Part shown: piece after piece, positions 35,016-44,500 of the stretch
Layout of the letters: each line of letters starts with the position of its first letter
Position numbering within the stretch: position 1 is the first letter of the stretch
Assembly (NCBI GenBank): GCA_965223115.1
Contig: OZ244982.1
Coordinates: 1,364,001-1,428,000 of the forward strand
Reading direction: 5' to 3'
DNA from: CBDCUI01 sp965223115
GTDB taxonomy: Bacteria; Pseudomonadota; Gammaproteobacteria; UBA4575
Length of the DNA: 64,000 bases
Translations under genes and position numbers: made by a program
Notes under the pieces: model-generated
The model's database searches: none
The model's input: the letters and a program-made list of their open reading frames with translations, nothing else
Told to the model about the DNA's origin: nothing

Positions 35016-36377
35016 TCATGATATTGAATTTTCTAATGCATTGACTGATTCTTCAAAATTATAAGACTCTCTCATATCCTGTTTCAAAAATTCAATTAGT
35101 CTTGGATAGATTTCTATTGCCTCATCAATATTATTATCTGTACCCGTTTGGTAAACCCCAAGATTAATCATATCTTCATGCTTTTTATATCTTGAATACA
35201 GCTCTCTAAATCTTTGTGCTGTTTTAATTTGACCTTCTTTACAAATTGATTGTACTAATCTACTCACAGATGCTTCAACATCAATAGCAGGGAAATGCCC
35301 AGCTTCAGCCAATGGCCTTGAAAGAGCAATATGCCCATCCAATATAGCTCTTGAGGCATCTGCAATTGGATCATTATGGTCATCACCTTCGACAAGCACT
35401 GTGTAAAATGCAGTCACCGACCCACCATGTATATTTGAATTACCTGCACGCTCAACCAGCGCAGGTAATTTTGCAAATACTGAGGGAGGATAGCCTTTTG
35501 TTGCAGGAGGTTCTCCTACTGCCAATGCTATCTCTCTATGTGACTGCGCAACTCTTGTTAAAGAATCCATCAGTAGTAAAACATGCTTGCCATTATCACG
35601 AAAATATTCAGCAATTGTTGTTGCATACTTAGCAGCATGCACCCTTTGCAGTGGTGAACAGTCTGCTGGTGCCGCAACAACAACTGTATTCGACATATTC
35701 TCTTTACCAAGAATCTGATCAATAAATTCTTTTACTTCACGCCCACGTTCGCCAATTAATGCCACTACAGTCACATCTGCAGCTGTAAATTTTGTCATCA
35801 TACCTAATAAAACACTTTTACCCACACCACTGCCCGCAAATAAACCCATGCGCTGCCCTCTACCAATACTAAATAATCCATTAATCGATTTAACACCAAC
35901 ATCTAAAGGTGTATGAATGGGTTGTCGTTCAAATGGATTTATATTTTTTCCTTCTAAACTTCTGACTTCATTTGTATGGATGGCTCCCATTTTATCCAGA
36001 GGTTGACATGCTCCATCAACAACACGACCTAATAACTCTGGCCCAACAGGTAACTTATGTTTATCTTGAGTCGGGATCACTCTCGCTCCAAGCACAGCCC
36101 CATGCATACTTTCAATAGGCATTAAATAACTTTTTGAGCCTGAAAATCCGACTACTTCTGCTTCTATATTTTCACCGCTTGGGGACACGATAAAACAGCG
36201 ACCACCAACATTAACTTGACAACCCTCAGCTTCCAGGGTTAAACCTACTAAACGTGTAAGCCGACCTTCTACAGTATACGAAAAAGGCATTATAGTATTT
36301 TCAATACTGCTAAATGCATTGACCCAAAATTTATTACGTTGAGCTAGATATTGTGCTGTTTTATTTATACTAATCAT
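35016..36377 (-). CDS. fliI: Flagellum-specific ATPase FliI
   Basis: A 453-residue ATPase of the export apparatus, homologous to F1 beta. Walker A is GLFAGSGVGKSVLLGMM (about 172-188), with the catalytic-Glu block ALIGERGREVKEF, Walker B HVLLLMDSLTRVAQSHREIALAVGEPP and the FAKLPALVERAG segment. It works with FliH and FliJ. Its 5' end overlaps fliH by 8 bases. Confidence 0.97.
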   Translation of the reverse strand: MISINKTAQYLAQRNKFWVNAFSSIENTIMPFSYTVEGRLTRLVGLTLEAEGCQVNVGGRCFIVSPSGENIEAEVVGFSGSKSYLMPIESMHGAVLGARVIPTQDKHKLPVGPELLGRVVDGACQPLDKMGAIHTNEVRSLEGKNINPFERQPIHTPLDVGVKSINGLFSIGRGQRMGLFAGSGVGKSVLLGMMTKFTAADVTVVALIGERGREVKEFIDQILGKENMSNTVVVAAPADCSPLQRVHAAKYATTIAEYFRDNGKHVLLLMDSLTRVAQSHREIALAVGEPPATKGYPPSVFAKLPALVERAGNSNIHGGSVTAFYTVLVEGDDHNDPIADASRAILDGHIALSRPLAEAGHFPAIDVEASVSRLVQSICKEGQIKTAQRFRELYSRYKKHEDMINLGVYQTGTDNNIDEAIEIYPRLIEFLKQDMRESYNFEESVNALENSIS

Positions 36378-36972
36378 CAGCTTGATCTAATAAACGCTGA
36401 CAACCAAATATACTTGAAGCAATCTGTGCAACTTGCGCTTCTATTGTTGCATCAATAATTGAATTTTCAGTTGCAATTTTACATCCACCTGGCTCAATGG
36501 ATGGATCTTCAACCAAAGTATAGTTTTCTGTTATATCATCCTGATTAAAAACTTTTCTTACAATATTTATATTGTTAGGATTTAAGTGAATAATTAACTG
36601 ACTTCTATCTAATGGTAATACTTTTATAGCTTCCCTTACAACGGAAATAACTTGGTCTGAATTTATCTGTAATTCGCGCCTAATTATTTGCTTTGAAATT
36701 AATAAAGCAAGATTAGCTATTGATTTAATTATATTTTCATCAATGTCTTTAAGTGGTTGTAAAAAACAACCCATGACTTCCATTAAAGAATTTTTATATT
36801 CATTTAATTCCTGTTCAGCTTTTTGCAAACCTTCTTCATATCCATTTTTCAACTTGTCATTATAAGTTTTTTGACTTGTAGAAATTGACAAACTTCCATT
36901 AAGATATGGACTATCTTTAGTTAACTCAAACGTGCTAATTGATGCTGGCTTCCAGCTTTCATCCTTTTGCAT
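36370..36972 (-). CDS. fliH: Flagellar assembly protein FliH
   Basis: A 200-residue FliH that regulates FliI and tethers it to the C-ring. It has an N-terminal Trp-containing FliN-binding region (ESWKPASI), a central coiled coil (about 30-70) and a C-terminal V-type ATPase E-subunit-like domain (ALLISKQIIRRELQINSDQVISVVREAIKVLP ... IEPGGCKIATENSIIDATIEAQVAQI). It lies between fliG and fliI as usual. Confidence 0.94.
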   Translation of the reverse strand: MQKDESWKPASISTFELTKDSPYLNGSLSISTSQKTYNDKLKNGYEEGLQKAEQELNEYKNSLMEVMGCFLQPLKDIDENIIKSIANLALLISKQIIRRELQINSDQVISVVREAIKVLPLDRSQLIIHLNPNNINIVRKVFNQDDITENYTLVEDPSIEPGGCKIATENSIIDATIEAQVAQIASSIFGCQRLLDQADD

Positions 36973-36987
36973 ATTAGTGCCTATTTT

Positions 36988-37998
36988 TTATAGAAATGCT
37001 TCGCCTTTTCCGCCCAACATAATTGTTCCTTCCTCTGCCAATTTAAGTGCAACTTCTAATATTTCTTTTTGTGCTTCTTCCACTTCTGTAAGACGCACAG
37101 GACCTGATGCTTCAAGATCATCTCTCAATAGCTCAGCTGCACGTTTCGACATATTTTTAAATATCTTGTTTGCTATCTCAGTACTTGCACCTTTTAAGGC
37201 AGTAACGAGCTTATCCTGTGGTGCTTCCCTTAATATTGTCTGCATACCTCTATCATCTACTTGGAGAAGATTATCGAATACAAACATTTTCCCTTTAATT
37301 TCTTCGCATAGCTCATCGTCAATATTTTTAATCTCTTCAAAAATATTTTTCTCGGTTTCCTTATCAACATTATTTAATATATTTGCTGCAGTAGTGATGC
37401 CTCCTAAATTTTTAACCTTAGCGCTTTCTTCTTGAGAAAAACGGCTTTCCACAAGCTCTTCTAGTTCTTTAAGCGCAGAACTGTTCACCTCGCTAAGTTT
37501 TGCAATTCTCATCAACACTGATGTCTTTTTATCCTCACTTAAATGTTCTAACACTTTTCCAGCTTGCTCTGTTTTCAAATGTACCAACAATATTGCAATT
37601 AATTGAGGATGCTCATCCTTTATAACATCTGCAATATAATCAGGGTCTATCCAGCTTAATGCCTTTAAACCAGTTGCATCGGGCCCTAAAATTACACGAG
37701 ACATAATACTATTAGTTTTCTGTGGACCTATCGCTTGTAGTAATATTTTTTTAAGGTAATCCTGTGCACCTATATCTAGCGGTGTATGTGTTTTATTGTT
37801 ACTACTAAAATCATTTAGGACATCGTAAATATTGCTTTGTGTAACATCTTTGATCTCATTCATTGCAGAGCCAATAATTTCAAGCTCATCAGGATCCATA
37901 AATTTAAGCACCTTAGATGCTTCAGATTCACCTAATACCATAAGCAAAACCGCTGCTCGTTGTGCACCATTCATTACTGATTGATCATTCTTCTCCAT
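36988..37998 (-). CDS. fliG: Flagellar motor switch protein FliG
   Basis: A 336-residue rotor protein with N, middle and C domains. The middle domain carries the EHPQLIA motif that binds FliM (DEHPQLIAILLVHL, about 125-138). The C-terminal torque helix with alternating charges is present (KLVTALKGASTEIANKIFKNMSKRAAELLRDDLEASGPVRLTEVEEAQKEI). It overlaps the end of fliF by 14 bases. Confidence 0.97.
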   Translation of the reverse strand: MEKNDQSVMNGAQRAAVLLMVLGESEASKVLKFMDPDELEIIGSAMNEIKDVTQSNIYDVLNDFSSNNKTHTPLDIGAQDYLKKILLQAIGPQKTNSIMSRVILGPDATGLKALSWIDPDYIADVIKDEHPQLIAILLVHLKTEQAGKVLEHLSEDKKTSVLMRIAKLSEVNSSALKELEELVESRFSQEESAKVKNLGGITTAANILNNVDKETEKNIFEEIKNIDDELCEEIKGKMFVFDNLLQVDDRGMQTILREAPQDKLVTALKGASTEIANKIFKNMSKRAAELLRDDLEASGPVRLTEVEEAQKEILEVALKLAEEGTIMLGGKGEAFL

Positions 37999-39652
37999 CT
38001 GGTGCCACCCAACTCTTTACTATTTTTGCTACTTGTTTAGGATCTTGTGCAACTAGCTCTTTAGCTAAAGCTAACTGCTGTACGTAGTTAGGATAATTAT
38101 CATTTGCTCCCGATGTCGCATTAGACAGCATAGTCGTTGCATTACTACCATCGCTTTGCAACTCTCCTGCATTAATAACACCACCACTGGTTACTGAGAT
38201 ATGTTTATTTTGTAGTGTTTTCATGGCTGGTCTGACAACCATAAATAAAATAATGAGTACTGCTATACCTGCAAATACTTGTTTGATAACTGATAACAAC
38301 CAAGCTTGTTTCCAAATAGGAATTTCTGGCGGTTCTTCAATTGTTTCTTGTGGAAGAAAACTACTATTATAGACTGTAATACTGTCTCCACGTTCTTCAT
38401 TAAAACCAATAGCATCTCTAACAATTCCACGAATCAACGCAAAGTCTTCACCCTCTAAAGGTGACTTAATGACTTCACCAGCCTCATTTATTTCTTCTTT
38501 ATCATCCACAACAATCGCAACTGTGATACGATTAATCTCGCTTTTAGCTTCCTGTGTATAACGTACTGTCTTATCAAGCTCATAGTTTCTTGTTCGATTT
38601 TGTGTAGTAGACACGGGAGATAGCTTATCAGCTTGACTTGCATCTCCTTCTTCATTAGTTGATTCAGACTGCTCAACAGTTCCCCCAGATGGTGGTTGAT
38701 TACTTAAAGCTCCTGGGATACCTATCGCAGAAGATAAAGAGCCATCATTACGTTGATTAGATATTTGCTCACTTCTAACTTGCTGCGCATCAGGATCATA
38801 TAATTCCTCAGCACTCTCACTTTTTGCAAATTCAACTTCTGCATTTACTTGAGCTTTTATTTTATTAATTCCATATATCGGAACTAATAACTCTTCGATT
38901 CTTTTTGCATAAGTTTGTTCTAGTTCATTTTTATATTTAAGTTGCTTAGCTGATTGAGACACAGCATCATCAGCTCCTGTTGTACTTAATAATTGGCCCC
39001 ATTGATTAACAATAGTTACATTATTTGTTTTTAAATAAGGTACACTTGAAGCAACTAAATGAGTAATAGACTCAGTTTGCCCCGCTTCCAACACCCTGCC
39101 TGGCATTAATTTTAACATTACAGATGCAGAAGTCGTTTCACGATTTCTTAGGAATACTGATTGCTTTGGCATCGCGATATGCACTCTTGCGCTATCTATA
39201 TTTCTCATTCCACCAATAGTACGACTTAATTCAATTTCAAGCGCATGTTGATAACGAGCAGATTCCATAAACTGGCTAGTACCTAGTGGTGATTTTTCTT
39301 TAAGCAGTTCAAATCCTGCTCCACCTGATGATGACAGCCCTTCAGAAGCAAGCAGCATTTTTGCTTCATTAATCTTATCATTCGAAACCAATATCATTCC
39401 TGATGATGCATCAATACGAAAAGGTATATTTGATGCTCGCAATGTATCTGCAACCATGGCAGAGTCAGCTTGAGATAAATCTGAGTATAAAGGGCTAAAT
39501 TCTGGCTTTAGAGACCAAAGCGTTACCCCTACTCCTAAAGCTAGCACTGCTGCCAAACCAAAAATTAGACTCAAATGAGAAAATAAATGACGAAAAAATA
39601 CTGCAGGATTAAATGCTGCATGTGCCGCTGGTGCTTCTAATGTAGCTGCCAT
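37985..39652 (-). CDS. fliF: Flagellar MS-ring protein FliF
   Basis: A 555-residue protein forming the MS ring. It has membrane helices at about 27-48 and 450-470 around the periplasmic ring-building motifs (YSDLSQADSAMVADTLRASNIPFRID, GTSQFMESARYQHALEIELSRTIGGMRNIDSARVHIAMPKQSVF). The cytoplasmic tail ends in the FliG-binding segment PKQVAKIVKSWVAPDGEE. It follows fliE by 34 bases. Confidence 0.97.
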   Translation of the reverse strand: MAATLEAPAAHAAFNPAVFFRHLFSHLSLIFGLAAVLALGVGVTLWSLKPEFSPLYSDLSQADSAMVADTLRASNIPFRIDASSGMILVSNDKINEAKMLLASEGLSSSGGAGFELLKEKSPLGTSQFMESARYQHALEIELSRTIGGMRNIDSARVHIAMPKQSVFLRNRETTSASVMLKLMPGRVLEAGQTESITHLVASSVPYLKTNNVTIVNQWGQLLSTTGADDAVSQSAKQLKYKNELEQTYAKRIEELLVPIYGINKIKAQVNAEVEFAKSESAEELYDPDAQQVRSEQISNQRNDGSLSSAIGIPGALSNQPPSGGTVEQSESTNEEGDASQADKLSPVSTTQNRTRNYELDKTVRYTQEAKSEINRITVAIVVDDKEEINEAGEVIKSPLEGEDFALIRGIVRDAIGFNEERGDSITVYNSSFLPQETIEEPPEIPIWKQAWLLSVIKQVFAGIAVLIILFMVVRPAMKTLQNKHISVTSGGVINAGELQSDGSNATTMLSNATSGANDNYPNYVQQLALAKELVAQDPKQVAKIVKSWVAPDGEE

Positions 39653-39686
39653 TTAATTCTACTTCCTTAATGTTTTATAAAATTTA

Positions 39687-40004
39687 TTAAACAGGCATAC
39701 TCATAATCTCTTGATATGCAGTCACCAATTGATTACGAACTTGTTTTGCTGCCTCAAATGATACGCGTGCTTTTTGCATCTCTATCATCACTCTAGAAAG
39801 CTCTACGGCTGGATCACCTTGTTCAAATTTATTTGCCAATTCTGCAGCTTTCATTTGCTGTTGATTAACCTTATCTATAGAACTTTTTAACATTGATGAA
39901 AATTCAATATTATTAGTACCATCCAAGTTATTTACATTTGGATTAATTTGACTAGAAATATTTCGTATCTGAGACAACAACTCGTTAATTTTAATTTCAC
40001 TCAT
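39687..40004 (-). CDS. fliE: Flagellar MS ring-rod junction protein FliE
   Basis: A 105-residue protein linking the MS ring to the proximal rod. The typical C-terminal block PAVELSRVMIEMQKARVSFEAAKQVRNQLVTAYQEIMSMPV is complete. It lies 15 bases after fleR. I found no sigma54 element in the short gap, so it is probably transcribed with fleSR. Confidence 0.96.
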   Translation of the reverse strand: MSEIKINELLSQIRNISSQINPNVNNLDGTNNIEFSSMLKSSIDKVNQQQMKAAELANKFEQGDPAVELSRVMIEMQKARVSFEAAKQVRNQLVTAYQEIMSMPV

Positions 40005-40019
40005 GCTTTTACCCTCAAA

Positions 40020-41378
40020 TTAAGCTGTTCTGTAAGCTGGTGGAATTGCAATACCACATTCTTTCATTTTTGCAATTTTATATCTTAATGTTCTTGGGCT
40101 TATTCCTAACCTCTCCGCAACAACTTTTCTATTTCCATTTTCAGATTCTAATGCTTTAAGAATTAGATCTTGTTCATGGGACTTTAGATCTGTGTTTAAA
40201 TTTGTTTCTATAATCTCATCTTTGCTTCCCACTTCATCGAGCTCTAAAATATTTTCTTCGATAATATTTCCGTTACACAATACAATTGCCCGCTGTATTG
40301 CGTTTTCTAATTCTCTAACGTTTCCAGACCAATTATAATTACACAATTTTTTTCTAGCCTGTTCAGATAGTTCTAGAATGTTATTTGGAGAATGTTTATT
40401 TATGAACAAATAAGATAATGGCAAAATATCTTCTTTACGATCACGCAATGGATATAAAGTGATTGGAAAAACATTTAGTCTATAATATAAATCTTCTCTA
40501 AAATTACCTTTTTTAACTTCTTCTTTTAAGTTTCTATTAGATGTAGCGATAATTCTTACATCCAAATCAATTACTTTTTTACCCCCTAACCTTTCTACTT
40601 GCTTTTCTTGCAAAACACGTAATAGTTTTGCTTGTAATGCCAGATCCATTTCTGATATTTCATCTAGTAACAATGTTCCCTCTTGTGCTTCTTCAAATTT
40701 ACCCGCCTTAGCTTGATGTGCACCTGTATAAGCACCTTTTTCATAACCAAATAATACTGCCTCAAGCATATTTTCAGGGATTGCTGCACAGTTAATAGCT
40801 ATAAATGGTTTATCAGAACGTGATGAATTTGCATGTATATAGCGAGCCAACACTTCTTTACCTGTACCACTCTCTCCACGTATAAATACAGATACTGTTG
40901 TATCCGCAACACGCCTGGCAATCTTTTTAGTCTCTCTAGATTTTTTATCAACTGAAATATAATTCGAATTATCTAAATACTTTGAAATATTTACGTGTAA
41001 ATTCTTTTTTATAACACTAAGCAAACGATCAGCATCAAAAGGTTTTACTAGGTAATCACTTGCACCATTTTGTATTGAAGATACTGCTTTCTCAATCGTT
41101 CCGTATGCTGTCATCAATACAACAGGCAGAGAAAAATACTTACTCTTAATTGCCTCAAGAAATTGATATCCATCACTGATGGTATCATTTGAAGAAACAG
41201 TTTTATCAAATTGAATATCACTCAACACCATATCTATTCGTTCTTTTCCCAAAAGTCCCATAGCATTCATAGGAGTAGGTGACTCGAAAACTTTAAAACC
41301 TTGGTCACGAATAGAACCTGCAATCGCTTGGCTTAATTTTTTATCATCCTCAACAATAAGTATATTTTTTTCCTGCAT
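40020..41378 (-). CDS. fleR: Sigma54-dependent flagellar response regulator FleR (FlrC)
   Basis: A 452-residue NtrC-type activator of hook-basal-body genes: receiver domain (1-130, phospho-Asp54 in VLSDIQF), AAA+ domain (Walker A GESGTGKE, sigma54-contact loop GAYTGA, a Tyr variant of GAFTGA) and a C-terminal Fis-type HTH (GNRKVVAERLGISPRTLRYKIAKM). The receiver has about 7 extra residues after Asp54, before DGYQFL. It is the partner of FleS, 35 bases upstream. Confidence 0.95.
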   Translation of the reverse strand: MQEKNILIVEDDKKLSQAIAGSIRDQGFKVFESPTPMNAMGLLGKERIDMVLSDIQFDKTVSSNDTISDGYQFLEAIKSKYFSLPVVLMTAYGTIEKAVSSIQNGASDYLVKPFDADRLLSVIKKNLHVNISKYLDNSNYISVDKKSRETKKIARRVADTTVSVFIRGESGTGKEVLARYIHANSSRSDKPFIAINCAAIPENMLEAVLFGYEKGAYTGAHQAKAGKFEEAQEGTLLLDEISEMDLALQAKLLRVLQEKQVERLGGKKVIDLDVRIIATSNRNLKEEVKKGNFREDLYYRLNVFPITLYPLRDRKEDILPLSYLFINKHSPNNILELSEQARKKLCNYNWSGNVRELENAIQRAIVLCNGNIIEENILELDEVGSKDEIIETNLNTDLKSHEQDLILKALESENGNRKVVAERLGISPRTLRYKIAKMKECGIAIPPAYRTA

Positions 41379-41413
41379 TAATGCCGCCTTTGATAGTTGA
41401 TTAATTCGATTTT

Positions 41414-42604
41414 TTATGAACTATGATTACCAGAACTAGGAATTGGTAAAAAATCAGAAAATTTAGGGATGCGAATATTTACACATGTGCCATGCGGATC
41501 TTCATCAATAGCATCTATAGAGCCTTGATGTGCTTCCACCACTGATTTAACTACAGCTAGACCTAAACCAGTACCTCCTGGTTTTGTCGTAAAAAAAGGC
41601 TCAAATATTTTTTTCTTATATTCTTCAGCAATACCATCTCCCCTGTCTCGAACAGAAATTAATATATATTGGTTTTCTACACTTATTTCTATTATGACTT
41701 TAGAATCGTAATCACTTGCTTGAATTGCGTTATGAACAATGTTTTTTAATGCGCTCCAAAACGCCACGTAATTAATTGAGACTTTTGAGTTATCACTCAC
41801 TTCTAATAAATTTATATCTACCAGATAATGACCAAATTCTATTTTAACATCTCTTCTTATATTCTCAGTGAGTGCATTAATGTGCAAATTATCATTAAGC
41901 TCCCATTCTCCCTTTGCATAAGACAGCATATTATTTACTGTTTTTTCTAAACTATGGAGACTATGTTTAATATTTTCGATTAATTGGTATGAAATATTTT
42001 GCTTACTAGTATGTTTTTCTAAGCTTGAGGTATATAAAAACGCAGCTGTAAGAGGAGTACGTATTTGGTGTGCCAATGAAGCAACCATTTTTCCTAGAGA
42101 CTCTAATCGCTGCTTTCTATTAACAGATTCATGGTAACTAATTTGGTCAGTTACATCTGTTATTACAATAATTTTACCTTTACCACGTTGCTGTGTTTCG
42201 ATTTTTAGTGATATATGATTACCGTTTTTTAGACAAATATCACTACTATTCGAATAACCAGGAGCTAAATATTTTTTTGCAATCTTATGCCATGATTTAT
42301 TCTTAAGGTCTGTTCCTATCAAAACTCCTGCAACTTCATTGTGCTCAACAATTTTCCCGTAGTCGTCAAGTACAACTACACCAACAGGTAACGAATGAAT
42401 TAGGACTGATAATCGATCAGCTAATTTTTCTTTTTCTATTAATTGATGAAATTTGTCATTCTTTGCTATAGCTAATTCTTTTTGCAGATCTTTTAATCTT
42501 GTTTCTAATTGGCTATAAGCAATCGTTAAATCTTCAGAAACACGATTAAAATCATCAAATGCGCATTCCAATGACTGTTTAGAGTGATCAATTGCTGCTT
42601 CCAT
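41414..42604 (-). CDS. fleS: Flagellar sensor histidine kinase FleS (FlrB)
   Basis: A 396-residue cytoplasmic kinase for FleR. An N-terminal coiled coil (about 1-55) is followed by a PAS domain (60-165, LIHSLPVGVVVLDDYGKIVEHNEVAGVLIG), the phospho-His in SLAHQIRTPLTAAFLY, and the ATPase boxes NIVHNAIQASDYDSK, DRGDGIAEEYKKKIFEPFFTTKPGGTGLGLAVVKSVVEAHQG. No membrane segment is present, as in FleS/FlrB. A sigma54-type promoter lies 65-80 bases upstream. Confidence 0.95.
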   Translation of the reverse strand: MEAAIDHSKQSLECAFDDFNRVSEDLTIAYSQLETRLKDLQKELAIAKNDKFHQLIEKEKLADRLSVLIHSLPVGVVVLDDYGKIVEHNEVAGVLIGTDLKNKSWHKIAKKYLAPGYSNSSDICLKNGNHISLKIETQQRGKGKIIVITDVTDQISYHESVNRKQRLESLGKMVASLAHQIRTPLTAAFLYTSSLEKHTSKQNISYQLIENIKHSLHSLEKTVNNMLSYAKGEWELNDNLHINALTENIRRDVKIEFGHYLVDINLLEVSDNSKVSINYVAFWSALKNIVHNAIQASDYDSKVIIEISVENQYILISVRDRGDGIAEEYKKKIFEPFFTTKPGGTGLGLAVVKSVVEAHQGSIDAIDEDPHGTCVNIRIPKFSDFLPIPSSGNHSS

Positions 42605-42668
42605 TAGACATCCTCTTTAATTTACGTAATAAATGCATGCATCAAAAAAGTGACGCATACACCTACTA

Positions 42669-42684
42669 TGCAAGCAGCATGCCT
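42669..42684 (-). promoter_or_regulatory. Sigma54 promoter of fleSR
   Basis: The minus strand reads AGGCATGCTGCTTGCA, with GG and GC 12 bases apart and the full TTGCA -12 element. In polar flagellates fleSR is activated by FleQ with RpoN, which fits this site in the fleQ-fleS gap. Confidence 0.7.
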
Positions 42685-42744
42685 AATTTAGTTTTGTTAG
42701 TTTTTACAGGAGCTTACGAAAAGCAACAACCCATAACGTCAAAT

Positions 42745-43854
42745 CTATGACGTTACAGGGCGCTGTAAATCATGTTTTTTTAGCTTTTCGACGAGTGTTG
42801 TGCGACGTAAACCCAATAGTTTTGCAGCTTGTGCAACCACACCATCTGCCATTTCTAATGCTTGTTGGATGTAGTATTGCTCTACTGAAATCATTTGTGA
42901 TTTAAGATCCACACCTTCTGAGGTCAGTGGCGGAAGACCACTTAAATTTGATAGTGATGCCAGTGCTTCATTATAAGCTGTTGAAAGATTATCGATTTCT
43001 TTTTCACTTACTAGTTTTAAATCAGAAACTGAGTTGTATTTATTAGGTAGTTTAGCAGCATCCACTGCAGTATCGGGATATAAAATGCTTAAACGTTCTA
43101 ATAAATTAGATAGCTCTCTTACATTACCAGGCCAGGTATAACGGGTTAATACATCCATGGCATCGGATGTAACTTTAATTTCTTTACCAGTTTCACGTTT
43201 TAACTTATCTGTAATCGCATAAACCAAAGCTGGTAAATCTTCTGCACGTCTACGCAAAGGTGGTAGCTCAATCGGAAAAACATGCAATCTATAAAATAAA
43301 TCTTCTCTGAACTCTCCGGCACTTACCATTTCATCTAAATTTCGATGTGTTGCTGCAATCACTCGTACATTTGCATGAACAGGTTTTGTTCCACCAACAG
43401 GTTCAAATATTTTTTCTTGTAAAACACGCAAAAGTTTAGCTTGCATGTTTAAGTCCATATCACCAATTTCATCCAGAAATAAGGTACCACCTTCTGCTAA
43501 CTCAAATCGCCCTTTTCGATTCGTAATTGCCCCTGTAAAAGCACCTTTTACATGCCCAAATAACTCACTTTCCAGTAGATCTTGAGGTATTGCTGCACAA
43601 TTAACGGGTACAAAATATTTAGAGGCACGATTTGAAATAGTGTGGATACTCCGAGCTACGACTTCTTTTCCGGTACCAGACTCACCCAGTATAAGCACGT
43701 TGGCATCCGTATTTGCAACTCGCTCAATGAGCTCACCAACTCGTTGAACGGCTTTACTATGACCATCTAAGAGTGATTTATTATTAGCTCTGCGACGATG
43801 TGGTATATGCGAAGGCTCAGCATAAGACCCCATTAAAGATTGTTCATTCCCCAT
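42745..43854 (-). CDS. fleQ: Flagellar master regulator FleQ (FlrA), lacking the N-terminal domain
   Basis: A 369-residue sigma54 activator. AAA+ domain: Walker A GESGTGKE at 57-64, GAFTGA at 104-109, GTLFLDEIGDMDLNMQAKLLRVLQE. A C-terminal Fis-type HTH (VAQAAKLLGLRRTTLVEKLKKHDLQRP) closely resembles FleQ. FleQ normally has about 480-490 residues with a receiver-like N-terminal domain of about 140; here only about 45 residues precede the ATPase. An in-frame TAG just upstream of the ATG rules out a longer start. The LFRS motif that takes part in c-di-GMP binding in Pseudomonas FleQ is not visible. Position upstream of fleSR supports the name. Confidence 0.88.
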   Translation of the reverse strand: MGNEQSLMGSYAEPSHIPHRRRANNKSLLDGHSKAVQRVGELIERVANTDANVLILGESGTGKEVVARSIHTISNRASKYFVPVNCAAIPQDLLESELFGHVKGAFTGAITNRKGRFELAEGGTLFLDEIGDMDLNMQAKLLRVLQEKIFEPVGGTKPVHANVRVIAATHRNLDEMVSAGEFREDLFYRLHVFPIELPPLRRRAEDLPALVYAITDKLKRETGKEIKVTSDAMDVLTRYTWPGNVRELSNLLERLSILYPDTAVDAAKLPNKYNSVSDLKLVSEKEIDNLSTAYNEALASLSNLSGLPPLTSEGVDLKSQMISVEQYYIQQALEMADGVVAQAAKLLGLRRTTLVEKLKKHDLQRPVTS

Positions 43855-43937
43855 GTCTAAAATTCATCCTTTATAAATATGAAACGTAATAGTTACGTTT
43901 ATTTAAAAGAGAATTCACACTCCACAAGACTGTTATG

Positions 43938-43961
43938 ATAACTGATCTCCTTTTCAGTTAT
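43938..43961. promoter_or_regulatory. Hairpin in the fleQ leader with a GGA loop
   Basis: A perfect 8-bp inverted repeat (ATAACTGA / TCAGTTAT) with an 8-base loop. In the fleQ transcript the loop reads AAAGGAGA, so a GGA is displayed at the tip, the pattern recognised by CsrA/RsmA. It lies about 85 bases before the fleQ start. The remaining 43855-44153 gap shows no other feature. Confidence 0.4.
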
Positions 43962-44153
43962 GAGGTTTAAAAACCCAATTAAATTGAATCTTTATAAAAC
44001 TTATTGTAACGCTCCTTTAAACAAAAGAATAGTTTAAATTTATAACTAAATATAATTCAAGTATTTTGGGAAATATTTTTTTGAAAAAATAAAATTACAT
44101 ACCAAATTTAATTATATTTTTGTGACTACAATAAAAATGAAATATAACTCACT

Positions 44154-44453
44154 CTATTTGTTATAATGTTGATTTAAGATATGAGAATTATTGATTTCTT
44201 TGAGCTGCGTCAAAGTTTTGGCGCGCAAATATGAAATCTTAGTTTTAATATCTTCGTGCTGCTTAACTAAATTGCTTAATTCAACCTTGTGTTGTACAAG
44301 CTGTTCGCTGGACAGAGATTTAAACAAATTTCTCAAACACGTACTCCACTCATGGGAATAATGTAGGGCAATATCCCAGGATTTATTTTCAATTGCAGTC
44401 AATAAATCATCACTTGATTCATTAAGCAGTAATAATTGATCTTGAAAATTCAA
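44154..44453 (-). CDS. fliT: FliT-like flagellar export chaperone
   Basis: A 99-residue, all-helical acidic/polar protein (LLLLNESSDDLLTAIENKSWDIALHYSHEWSTCLRNLF ...) in the place of fliT, 47 bases after fliS. Its size and helix pattern fit FliT, the chaperone for FliD, but sequence identity in this family is low, so the name rests mainly on position. Confidence 0.75.
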   Translation of the reverse strand: MNFQDQLLLLNESSDDLLTAIENKSWDIALHYSHEWSTCLRNLFKSLSSEQLVQHKVELSNLVKQHEDIKTKISYLRAKTLTQLKEINNSHILNQHYNK

Positions 44454-44500
44454 TTTAATATTTAATTTGCTGTTATTTTAAAAAACGTACAACTAAACAA

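Noticed and set aside
36932..37435. 167-codon plus-strand ORF
   Set aside because: Antisense to fliG; long only because the fliG codon pattern leaves few stops in this frame.
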